From: Podochytrium sp. JEL0797
Lineage: Eukaryota; Chytridiomycota; Chytridiomycetes; Chytridiales; Chytriomycetaceae
Reading direction: 5' to 3'
Assembly: GCA_027596195.1 (NCBI GenBank)
Contig: JADGJG010000466.1
Location: 1-19,026 of the forward strand
DNA: 19,026 nt
Positions 1 through 9,500 of the stretch are shown here, piece by piece; position 1 is the first letter of the stretch; every line of letters begins with the position of its first letter. The notes beneath the pieces are model-generated. The model saw only the letters and a list, made by a program, of their open reading frames with translations, was not told the DNA's origin and did no database searches. Position numbers and translations under genes: made by a program.

Positions 1-119
1 GTAGCGTGCCATGCGTTGATAACTGAAAAAGACTAACTAGAGCCGACTGCCCCCCGGGTTAGGAGGCAGAATCATCCAAAAACCATTTGCTTTAAACTAT
101 CTACCGACTCATTCAACAG

Positions 120-445
120 GATGAGAAAGTGAAGAAGGCGCGCACGGAGGCACACTTGAAGGAGCACTCGTTTAACACGTTTCCGAGTGAGGATGTGCAG
201 CGGCGGAAGTTGGTATCGCAGGCTGAGAAGGAGTCGATTGCGGCGAAGCGGTCTCTCTAAACCGTGTTGAAGCGAGTGCGTGACTTTGATTGTGGAGCCC
301 ATCAGCAAGCGGTCATATTCTGATTTGGCGGACGCTGTGGCCAAGAACACGCGCTCTGGGATTCGAACTTCATCAAGGGCTCGTCGGATTACGGGAATCG
401 AGGGATCCAACAAGTAGAAGACGAATGGGAAGCCGGGATTGTCAG
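120..445 (+). pseudogene. 3' part of an unrecognised gene, frame disrupted
   Basis: A plausible splice acceptor (ATTCAACAG, ending at 119) opens a charged, helix-like frame (DEKVKKARTEAHLKEHSFN...) that stops at TAA 258-260. The same frame meets another stop, TGA 321-323, and then becomes protein-like again (LWDSNFIKGSSDYGN..., ending EDEWEAGIV). That last stretch ends at a good donor, AG|GTAATC, at 445/446. A second frame between about 280 and 414 also reads like protein (LIVEPISKRSYSDLADAVAK). The simplest reading is a decayed gene with stops and frame changes. The alternative is an ordinary last exon ending at 260, with chance coding-like sequence after it. I do not recognise the family. 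The start lies outside the window. Confidence 0.3.
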
Positions 446-697
446 GTAATCTCTTTTATTGCTGTTGATGGAGGAGAAGGGGAGAGGAATCCGTTGCTGA
501 AAACCAAAAACTGCAGGGTCTGCGCTTCGAGGTTCCATTTGCGGCACGGATTTTGCGGATACGTTCTTGTGTGTCGGTGGCTGCTGGTAGGCGGTAATAG
601 CTTGACCATTGCGCTGCTGTAAATTGATTTTATTTTGACAGACGCAGAACTGGGCGCATTAAAAAAAAAGAAAGGGGGTGAGTGGGAAATTAATCCT
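446..697. other. Intergenic stretch with UBC9 3' UTR
   Basis: No convincing gene. The right part is the 3' UTR of the minus-strand UBC9 gene. Read on the minus strand, an AATAAA hexamer lies at 634-629, about 64 nt past the UBC9 stop, and is the likely polyadenylation signal. Short open frames at 446-620 on either strand lack a recognisable product. A possible acceptor CTGCAG near 517 could belong to the disrupted gene on the left. Confidence 0.45.
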
Positions 698-1344
698 TTA
701 ATCATCCATCACTCGGTTCGCCCTCGCCTGCTGCCGCGCGCGTTCCTCATACGCCGCTCTCTGTTTTCGGTAAAGCTGCTCAGCAGCCGGTTGTGCGGGA
801 CTCATTGGGTTCGGGTCGTTCAGAAGGTCCTGGATCCCAAGCAGGATCTGCTTCACTGTGATGGCAGGTTTCCAGTCTTGCGAGTCGTTGATGATGGAGA
901 GACACACGTTGCCCTGTGGGTAAACGTTGGGGCTTTGTTTTTGAAACCATCAGAATCTTTGAATCCCAGACCGCGATCATTGCATAGCTCATAAACGAAT
1001 CAAGTAATACGCACTGAAACAGGGCAGGCGTGAAGATGCAGGTGGGCGGTTTCTGCGGGTACTGCGGTGGAAAGACCATCACCATTTTGTACACACCGCC
1101 CTCCCACGGCGTATCCTTCTTGCCCGGAATGCCCACATCCCACTTCATCATGTTGAGCGAGTTGTCTGCGTTCTTGGTTGGTTTTGCGTAGAAGCCAAAG
1201 ACTAACGAGGTGATGAGTGTACAGGGGTGGTGCAGAAGATTGGTAAGAATTGGCAATGCAGAGAACACGAAGGAAATGCTCACGACTGTCCTTGCGCCAC
1301 TGCTTGCGCTCCTCGGTGAGCCGTGCGATGCAGATGGCGTTCAT
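698..1344 (-). CDS. UBC9: SUMO-conjugating enzyme UBC9 (E2)
   Basis: This is the E2 enzyme that takes SUMO from the E1 (AOS1-UBA2) as a thioester and transfers it to substrate lysines, mainly in the nucleus. Exons on the minus strand are 1344-1284, 1201-1015 and 932-698, giving 160 aa (human 158). Introns are 82 nt each, in phases 1 and 2. The N-terminus ([19 protein letters not shown]) matches the Ubc9 helix that contacts SUMO and E1. It is followed by the GFYAKPTKN and [12 protein letters not shown] segments typical of Ubc9. The HPN motif is split by the second intron (H83/P84/N85). The catalytic cysteine falls in GNVCLSI as Cys93, the same number as in human Ubc9. The C-terminus is [20 protein letters not shown] followed by a charged helix. 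The start is the only ATG that gives the conserved N-terminus. The neighbour at 1503 is divergent. Confidence 0.96.
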
Positions 1345-1502
1345 CGGAGTTGTTTTCGAGAAACGAAATACAACAAATCCTTTCGGGCGGAATCAAGGCA
1401 GAGAATACGTGTGATGATTCCAATACCTAAAAGTATTCCTTGCATTCTTGTTAATGTTATAATCCATCAAAAGATCTATACGAAAAAAATAGAATATATA
1501 TT
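1345..1502. promoter_or_regulatory. Bidirectional promoter region, UBC9 / Sds3-like gene
   Basis: Only 158 bp separates the two divergent start codons, so both promoters and both 5' UTRs must share it. The right half is AT-rich, with GTTATAATCC near 1453 and AATATATATT just before 1503. The latter is too close to the ATG to serve as that gene's TATA box. No other element was identified. Confidence 0.5.
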
Positions 1503-3410
1503 ATGTTGTCGTCCAAACTCTCGGCGCCAAAGAAAGCGCCTCCCCGCGCCAGGAATCACACTGCCCCCGCCAAGAACCACTCATCCTCGCGTGCCAAAGA
1601 CAGTGCAAACACATCCTCGCCAAAGAACAAGAACAAGAAGACAACCAAGAAGAAGAACACAACCAAGAAGCCTTCTACCCTCGCAAACCACACGCCCTTG
1701 CTCAACAACAACACCCTCTCTGCAGCAGAATCCTTGCGCTGCATCGAAGAACCTGTGCTTCCCGCTGCCCCGCATAACGAGGAATCCCGTGCTTGTCAGG
1801 AATCACTGCCCAACCCGCAAATCCGATTCCCGCCCCCTTCTTCAGCACCCACCAATTCGACCCTTCCCTTCGACGCCTTTGACGTGGTTTCAGACATCTC
1901 CGATCTCTCAGATGTATCGTACGGGCCTGAAGACAACAATGTCGCCGAATCGGCAACGCTTTCGAAACCAACCCAAGTCATCCTAAACATCGGTACACAC
2001 ACTCATGCCCCCTTTTGCCTCCCTATCCGCTTTCTCTATCTACGGATTTCCACCGTTTGCTGATTCCCATATTCCCATCAAAACTTCAGAACCAAGCACG
2101 TCAAAAGAATCCCTCCTTCCCTCCCCACAATCCTCCGTCCCCGTCAGCGCAATCGCATCCCCACCTCACCCAACAGCCCACCCGCAACCACCCGAATCCA
2201 CCCGAACCAACGCGAAACGGAAATCTCCCGATTTGGAAGCGACACCGCTAGAACTCAAATACAACGAGAATATACCAAAACATCTGCGGTTGGCTGTGGA
2301 TACGTTGTTTCGGCCGCTTGATTTAGGGGAAGCTGGGGAGGTTTGTGATATGAAATTGGGGGACGCGAAGGAAAACCAAGAGGATCTGCCGGCAGAGGAC
2401 TTTGCAGACTCGTTGGAACCCTTATTCAGTGGTACCGTTTTTTTTTCGAATATCTGTGTTGTTGTCTATCCCTTCGTTTTTTAACACGTTCTTTTGAAGA
2501 CACCGCTCACGCATCACAAAACCCAACCCCCCACTTTCCTCCACCCAACCCTCCACCACCCAACCTCGTTTCCACATACCCTAACCCAAGCGAACCACCC
2601 ACCACCCCACCCTACCCACGCCCACAAATCCCTTCACCCCCCACAACGAACCCCAACCCGACCCTCACCCTCGGCCCCCCCACCCCCCAAGATCTACCCC
2701 TCCCCACCGACTCTCCCACCACACACCTCCTCAAACAAACCCTCTGCGAAGCCAAAACCGAACTCGAAAGCCTCTACGCGTTGCTCCAATCCACGTCCTC
2801 AACCTATTTCACACTCCGCGAATCCGAAATCGAAACCCACGCGCGTGAATTTGACGGGAACCAAGAACTCGAGGACTTGGAAGCGCGGTACGTGGAGGGA
2901 TTACAACACCTCACTCACCGGTACGAAATCACCCGCGACTACGCCATACATGGATGTACCGTCTCCACATGCACTGCCAACGCTGATTTCTTGTCGTCCC
3001 GTTCCCACGTGCGGGACGAGATTTCGGCACGAATTTACGCGAGCGTGGCGCAGTTGGAGCATGAATATACGATTGGGGGGGTTCCTGAGCGTGAGTTTGG
3101 CGAGTTTGGGGTGTTGGAGGAGGTTGGGGGAGATGCGCGGTTGGAAGCGATTGTGGCGGGGAGGAAGGACCGGCGGAGAGTGAGTTTGCAGGTTTTACGG
3201 GGCGGGACTGTGCCTGCATGGGTGAAGGGGTTAATGGAGCGACGGAGGGTGTGGCGGTGGGTGGATGCTGCGGGGAGTGGGCGGGTTGTGAAGGTTGGGA
3301 GGAGGAGGGTTGTTGTCCCTGTTGTTGGGTGTGTGGGGTTACGGGAGGGTGACGTGGAGGAGGATTTGAGGGAGATTGGGGTGTTGGTGAAGGAGCGTGG
3401 GCAAGGGTGA
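1503..3410 (+). CDS. Low-complexity/coiled-coil protein, tentatively Sds3/BRMS1-like
   Basis: Three exons, 1503-1992, 2090-2431 and 2500-3410, encode 580 aa. Both introns are phase 1 (97 and 68 nt; the second carries TTTTTTAACAC as a branch-like site). Residues 1-60 are Lys/Ser/Pro-rich and basic. Residues about 120-165 are acidic and Ser-rich. Residues about 165-350 are Pro/Thr-rich and probably disordered. From about residue 350 a helical, charged segment begins (TELESLYALLQ ... ELEDLEARYVEGLQHL ... HVRDEISARIYASVAQLEHEY), followed by an Arg/Val-rich region. The protein ends with REGDVEEDLREIGVLVKE. A helical core followed by a terminal (D/E)EDL-type segment recalls Sds3/BRMS1 subunits of the Rpd3L/Sin3 deacetylase complex. 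That assignment rests on pattern memory only and is tentative. The gene structure is well supported by splice signals and a continuous frame. Confidence 0.75.
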
Positions 3411-3769
3411 TTCTTCATGCTCGTTTTCTTGTTTATTTGTCGATTTGACGGGGGGGGGGGAATGGAAAAAAAAATTTGAAAAATCGGACTCCCCTTTTAA
3501 AGGACCAGGGGGTGGGTGTTGTTCCTCATCTCCCGGGCTGTGACTTCACGCCCGTAAAGCAGTGAGTGGTGGTGGTGGAAGGTCTTGCGTTTGTTTTTCA
3601 AAACAGAGATTTTTGATTTCAGACAGTGTGGAATGTCCGAAAACGAGAGCAGCAACCTTCTTTATCCCCCCCCCCCCTCCCCCCCAACTCATTACAACCC
3701 GCTCGCTTATGTAACCATCTTTATTTTACGCCTTTATTCCAACCACAACGCGGGTTTGACTTCTCAGCC
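3411..3769. other. Intergenic region with homopolymer runs
   Basis: No intact gene. It contains G11 (3450-3460), A9 (3466-3474), C12 (3666-3677), then T and C7 (3679-3685). Short open frames at 3585-3779 are low-complexity. One, starting at ATG 3633 (MSENESSN...), could be a remnant of the first exon of the decayed glycosyltransferase that follows, but nothing proves this. Confidence 0.4.
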
Positions 3770-4643
3770 GCCGAAGTGAAGGACTCGCAAAGTGGCGGAG
3801 GACGCATTCGCGTGATTGGAATCGGCATTGTAATCGGCGATCAGAAAGCCATCCCCACCGTCATGTGTGAAGCCACCTTCTTTTCCGCTGCAGTCAGCGA
3901 CATTCGCTTGTAAATTTACGGCGCGACTGACTACTTTGTGGAAAACACACACAATGAAGGAAAACGCGCCAAAGTCGATCAGTTGTTACCCATCCTCTGC
4001 GCCTACAATTTCGAGGACTCAGTGTTGATGGTAGACGCGTTCGATGTCATTTTCCAACGCTCCATGGTGGAACTGACTGAGCTCTGGTTCCGTCAATGGG
4101 GATCCCCCAACATGGTCATCAGCACAGAACAAAACTGTTGGCCCAAGGATCCTTTCATTTGCGAGGACTTATTCCTCCCTCCACTCCCTCCCAGTGCCAC
4201 AAAGTACATCAACGCGGGTGTTCAAATGGGTCGAGTGTCGGAATATTTCTGTTTGCCCAGCAAATGATGGACCTGTTGGAGATTCATCACGGTTCCGAAG
4301 ATGATCAGTTGGTGGTTGCGAAAATGGTGTATGCGAATCACACGGAGAAGGGGTGGTTGATCATCGGAGTGAATTGCGTGCGTCGCAGCAGCCGCTGGCG
4401 CCTTTTTTTCAGAGTTTGAGGTAGAGGGGAGGAAGTTTATGGTGAGTGACTAAGACGGTACCGATGCTTATACATTTGAATGGAGGTGGGAAGGGGATAA
4501 TTAAACCACGGGAAAAGTTGTGGTATTTTGTCGATGGGAAGGTGAACCCGAAGGTGAAGGACCAGATTAGCTCTTATCGAGTGTTTGTGGATGGAAAGTA
4601 TTCCACTGTGGGTGAATTGTGTCCAGATTCATTCTTGGATTGA
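3770..4643 (+). pseudogene. Decayed PLOD-type glycosyltransferase
   Basis: The conceptual pieces match the glycosyltransferase domain of procollagen lysyl hydroxylases (PLOD) and related procollagen galactosyltransferase-like enzymes. They occur in the right order: an N-terminal strand (RIRVIGIGIVIGDQKAIPTV), the DxxD-type nucleotide-sugar/metal motif (LMVDAFDVIF, about 4027-4056), STEQNCWP, YINAGVQMG, the acidic EDDQLV motif (about 4297-4314), and a terminal VPMLIHLNGGGK resembling the HGNG motif of PLOD. The frame is broken by an in-frame TAA at 3911-3913, which directly precedes a conserved-looking block (IYGATDYFVENTHNE). It also changes near 4241, near 4352, at the T7 run 4403-4409 and near 4447-4455. 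None of these breaks has intron signals that would repair it. Neighbouring genes keep long frames, so general poor sequence quality is unlikely. The upstream start could not be located. Confidence 0.75.
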
Positions 4644-4735
4644 TATTTATGTTTTTCTCTGGGTTAAAAATCATCCTCTCTCTTTTCTGTTCCTGTAATT
4701 AAAACCTCGTCCGAAATTTGCAGAAACCCCAAAAA
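4644..4735. promoter_or_regulatory. Short spacer before the next plus-strand gene
   Basis: The gap is 92 bp between the end of the decayed glycosyltransferase and the ATG at 4736. It contains a T/C-rich stretch ending in TTTGCAG at about 4715-4721, which could be the acceptor of a 5' UTR intron. The start codon sits in an A-rich context (CCCAAAAAATG). No defined promoter motif was seen. Confidence 0.3.
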
Positions 4736-6419
4736 ATGTCAACCTCGCCTGTGAATCGCCTCTTCTCCTCGTCCACATCGACACACTCGCTGACATCCAT
4801 CGGATCCGAATCCCTCGAAAGCGCCGAGCTTGCATTCCCCATTGCCGGCGATAACGGCCTGTTCTACGTAAACTCGCATCTCGCGGGCGATGCAGCCATG
4901 GGATATCACCCTCACCAGCGAGCATCGCACATCCTGCACCAAAACACATCCCACCTCAACCCGGGTGGCAGCAGTGTTTCCGTCGGATTCAACGCCCATC
5001 CCGTCCAACCATTGCATCCACATTCCCCACACTTTCTGAAACCGCGTGAGGGGTTCCATCCATTTTCGGAACTTCCCCCGATGCGTGTCGAGTCTGTGTC
5101 GAGTCCCGTCCGCGATGATCCGCGTGATTCCCCACCAAACAAGAATTGGGCAACAACAAAGAATCCGACACCTCCGCCACCCGTAACCCTCAGAAACGCG
5201 TCTCTCTCACACTTGGATTCAAAACAATCAAACCGGGCTGCTCCTCGCATCATCAACGGTCCCTCGAGTTTTGTCAAGTCGCGTGGTGGTGGTGCCATTT
5301 CAGCTCAACAAACCCACAAACCCGCATCCCGGATGTCCAACAAACCCTCCCCCGACGTGAAAAAGAAATCAGTACAGCAGCAACGAAACTCGTTCAAACC
5401 GCAGCTGAAACCTCTTTTGGCGGCCAGGAAACCCGCCTCGAGTCAACCGTTTCCACCAACCCACAAACACCGACAGACCCAACACCCGCCCGAATTTGTC
5501 GTGCGCCATGTGAATGAAAAGGAGATTTATCCTTCGGAGATGGAGAAGCCGGAGATGGGTGTTGCGATTCCGGTTTTCGCGGGTCCAAAGAAGCGTGCAA
5601 AGTCTGCAAACAGGAGGTGGCCACGCACTTCTCTTGCTGGCTCGTATGGTATTCAAAATGATGATGGAGATTATGAAAACGTTTCTCCTCGTGCTGCTAG
5701 TGCATTAGAGTCGAGACTGGTGGAGGAACGTGGATCTGTTTGTGAGTCCATTCTCGTTTACTGTTCGCCTTTCAATCAGTCTCATTCGTGGTTCTGCCTA
5801 CTTAACCGAACAGTGCAAGTTGGTCCCGACCCTCCGCTCCTTCGAGAAATCCACAAATTCGAACACCAAAAATCGGACATTCTGAGATACATTCAACGCA
5901 TCAAGACGGAATATTCTCGAGCAATCAGTTCTCCGTATCGTCGCGTGAGTATTTTTGCCATTTGGTGTTTTCGGAGTGTCTCTGATATAACTCGGTTCAC
6001 AGTCTCCCATCCCGCACTCTCCCACAAAATTCAAATCTACAAAGCCATTGCCCCACAGTCACGCCACTTCTCCCACCAAATCTCCATCTCACACCGCTCA
6101 TCAAAGTCGCGCCTCCGTCCGCCCAACAACCACAAACCCACTCAAATCCCGGCAATCCTCCCCACACGGCTCATACATTCCAACACTCTCACCCTCCCAC
6201 ACCAATCGCCACTCTTTGTCTACTAGAAAATCGAGACAAGGCTCAGACGCCGCCGCTGGCGTGTCCACGACGCGTCCGTTTGTTCCGTCCTTGATTCGAG
6301 ATGTCAAACGCGCGTTTCCGCCGTTGGAGCCAGAAGAGAATCCGAGGAGGAAGAGGTTCAGGGCGTTGTTGGAGAAGGCGTGGGAGAAGGGGTTTGATGA
6401 AGGACTGGCGGATTATTGA
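4736..6419 (+). CDS. Unrecognised disordered protein, 517 aa
   Basis: Exons 4736-5741, 5814-5944 and 6003-6419. Introns are 72 nt (phase 1, CTTAACCG branch-like site) and 58 nt (phase 0, TATAACTCG). I do not recognise the family. Residues 1-340 are rich in Ser, Pro, His, Asn and Lys and have no evident fold. The N-terminal 60 residues are less degenerate (ELAFPIAGDNGLFYVNSHLAG). Exon 2 encodes a short amphipathic, probably coiled-coil helix (LLREIHKFEHQKSDILRYIQRI). Exon 3 is again Ser/Pro-rich. It ends in a compact charged C-terminus (IRDVKRAFPPLEPEENPRRK ... LLEKAWEKGFDEGLADY) that looks conserved enough to be a binding motif. No signal peptide or membrane segment was seen. The start is the first ATG of the frame, in an A-rich context. 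The gene converges on vigilin, with 81 nt between the stop codons. Confidence 0.8.
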
Positions 6420-6500
6420 CACCAACGTTTGAAAACCACTGTGCAGGTTTTATTTTCTCAAAACAAACAAAACAAACCATCATCAAGTAAAAATACAATT
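6420..6500. terminator. Shared 3' UTR region of convergent genes
   Basis: Only 81 nt lies between the stop codon of the plus-strand gene and that of vigilin. For vigilin (minus strand) an AATAAA is present at 6454-6449, 47 nt past its stop. No AATAAA was seen for the plus-strand gene. Its transcript must therefore end in this A-rich gap or run into the vigilin 3' end, making the two 3' UTRs overlap. Confidence 0.55.
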
Positions 6501-9500
6501 TCACTCCTCATCATTTTCGACTTCACCATTGCCGACACCAGCAGCCAAAGCCGCAGCCGCAGCCTTCTTGGCCTTCTTCTTCTTGTTCGCCTTGGCCTTG
6601 GCAGAAAGCGCCTCTTCGGCACCTCCCTTCTTGTTGATCACGGTCCATCCATCGTCCACTGGGGCCGCAGCGGCAACGACAGGGGCGGGGGCCGCGACGG
6701 GAGCCGGGGCTGGGATGGGAGCAGCAGCCTGCTTGACAACTGGCGCCTTAGCGGGAGCGGGGGAGGGAGTGGCCTTCACAGGCGCCGGAGCGGGGGCAGC
6801 CTTCACTGGAACCACCTTGGCAGGGGACGGGGAACGCGCTCTGACGGGGGACGGGGCACGAACGGGGGCGGCAACGGGTTCGGGGACAACGACGGCTTCC
6901 ACGACAACAACTTCCTCCGTGGCGGCACCAACAACAGCGTTCTTGTTCTTGTTCTTCTTCTTCTTCTTGCTGGGGCCAGCTCCGGGGGTGCCGGCGGTGG
7001 AAGTCTCGGAAGCGACAGAGTCCTCCTCAAATTTCTTGCCGAGCTTCTTGATGGCGACGGGTTTCCAAGAGTCTTCGACGGGGGCAGCAGAAGTGAATGA
7101 GGCGTAGTACGAAGGAGTAGAAGAAACGACAGTCACGGGAACAGCAGGCTTCTTTCCCTTGGCCTGCTTTTGGCCTGGGGCAAATCCGGGAATGTACGAG
7201 TGCGAGTGGTCGGCATAGAAAGAGTCGTGCTTGTTGCCGTCATCGTCGATGCGAGCAGGCCCAGCAGCGAAGGAAGCCGCCTCGTGAGCAGCAGAAGCGG
7301 CTCTTCTGGCCTCGTCGGCGGCATGACGGGAAGCTTGGTCGGCAATGATTCTGTGGATATACTCGGTGGCCTTCTCGACAGATTCAGCGGTTCCGCGGAT
7401 CACAACAACGTCCGCAGAGTTGCGGTTGTTTCCTCGGGCAAGTTCGACAAAGGCATCCGTTTCGGTGCGGATCTTGCTGATGGTCGCACCAGCCTTTCCG
7501 ATAATGTGGCCTCTCATGTCGGCTTCAACTGGAACACGAACGGTCACGTCGTACTTGGTCTAAACATTACAAGTCAACAAGACGTCCATCCAACATCATC
7601 AACAAAACTCACCAGCTCCAACAATCCCTTCTCGAGATGCTTAACAGAGATGTCAACATGCTTGGCGTCACCGCGAACCATAATGAAAGCATCCTCTCCT
7701 CCAGCCAGCGACGAGTTGGAAATGTCAGCGGACGCAGCTCCAGAGCTCTCGGCGCGAACCTTCTTGATCAACTCCTGAATGGAGGCGACTTCGGACTCGC
7801 GAACAGCTCCCTCGGCGGCAAGGTTCTCTCGGACCTTTTCGGGGAGAGCAACCTGTTTGGTGACGCGGAGTTTTCCCTGCGACAAACAACAACAAGCGTG
7901 AGTCAAAAACAGAGTCGACAACGCCGAAAAAAAACACACCTGAATGTCCTCAATCGCTTGCTTCACACCCTCCTCGTTTCCAGCAAGAGCAAGCGCCTTA
8001 ACCTCCACGTTCTCCGCATCGCCCTCCTTCTCAATGAACCAGTAAACAACAGCAAACTTGCGCATCGTGTCCTTGATGGAATCTCCTCCCTTTCCAAGAA
8101 CTCTCGACACGTCACTCTTGGGGATACTAATCACTTCAGAGATGGTCTCGTCGTTGACCTCATCAAAGAGGTACAAGGCCGATTCGTTAACGTCCACACC
8201 GTCTCCAGCAAGAACCTCGTGGGCCACGTTGACGACGGCAGCAACAAGCTCGTCAATTTGGTTCACGTGCGCCGTGCATGTGACCGTGTTGGACTCGTCG
8301 TTTCCAATCGCAGAGTCGCCGCGGCGCGGGAACTGGACCTTGACTTTTTCGTGTCCGCCAAACGACTCAATGATGGCCTTGATGCGGGTTCCGGCGGGTC
8401 CAATAATGTCCTTGTGCATGTAAGACGGGATGGAAACGTCGCGGCTGTCGACATTGACCAACTCGTCCGTGACTCCGAGAATCTTCTTCTCCACAGCCAA
8501 ACAATCGGCCTTGGTTCCCTCCAACGAAATCAACACGGCGGCTTCACCATCGTCGTTCTCAATGTCCTTCAGGTCGATTCTCAAGTTGTGGGTCTCACGG
8601 AGCGCCCTGATCTTGGAACCAGAAGCTCCGAGAATGGCAGGAAGAACCGAACGAGGAACCTCGAAACTGCACGTGTGCGAGTTGACAATCTCGTGTTCGG
8701 CAATGGACATGATTTCGGCCTTGACAGCCTCGCAGTCCTTGGGGTTTCCCTTCACAATGACAACTCCATCCACAACAGCGTTCGACTCAACCTCCTCGTC
8801 GTCAGCAATTTCCTCCACAACCTCCTCCGCGTCGTCGTCGTGTCTACGCTTCTTTCCACCCTCCGGGAACTGAATCGCCACAGCATACTTGTCCATCAAC
8901 GCCTTCACGTGCTTGCCCTGACGACCAATGAGCTTACGCATGACGCGGTTCTTCAAGTCGGGAATGAGGTTCTCGTCCAACACCTGCTTCGACGCCTTGG
9001 AGCAGATTTGGAACACCTTGAACTCCACAGACACCTGGTTCGCGAGACGAGTTGAACGCTCCGAGATGATCTTCTTGGCGAGCGCAACAATGTCCTTGGG
9101 TCCAGTGAACGTGATCATGTCGTCGGCATCCTTGGCAGATTCCGTCACATCGGCCTTCAAGAGCGACATCATGTGGTGGTTCTCGGCAGTCACAGCGTCG
9201 GCCGCCTTGGGTGGGTGCGCCACGAGGTGTTCCTTGATGAGACGCACCAACCATCCGATGGTATCGCTACGGCCGTGCTCGCTCACAATGTTGGAACCAG
9301 AGCTGATGGGCGCACCAGCACCATGAATGAGCTTCTTTCCAGTCCCCTTCTTGACCTTCAACGTGTCCGTGAACGAGCCGAGAGTCTCAATGCGCTTCAA
9401 CTCAACCACAATCTTGGCAAGCTTGGCCTTGCAGTCCGCCACGAGCTTCTTGGGTCCCTTGATGACGACCGTGTCCGCCTCAACACCCTTCTTGTCGTCC

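Noticed and set aside
6429..7107. Gly/Arg- and Ala-rich plus-strand frames at the vigilin 3' end
   Set aside because: They are a by-product of the Ala/Pro/Lys-rich vigilin tail read from the other strand; no independent start context or family match.
7877..7939. Hydrophobic insertion in vigilin before the last two KH modules (FFSALSTLFLTHACCCL)
   Set aside because: It is a 63-nt, frame-preserving intron (CAG|GTGTGT to TCGCAG), not a membrane segment.
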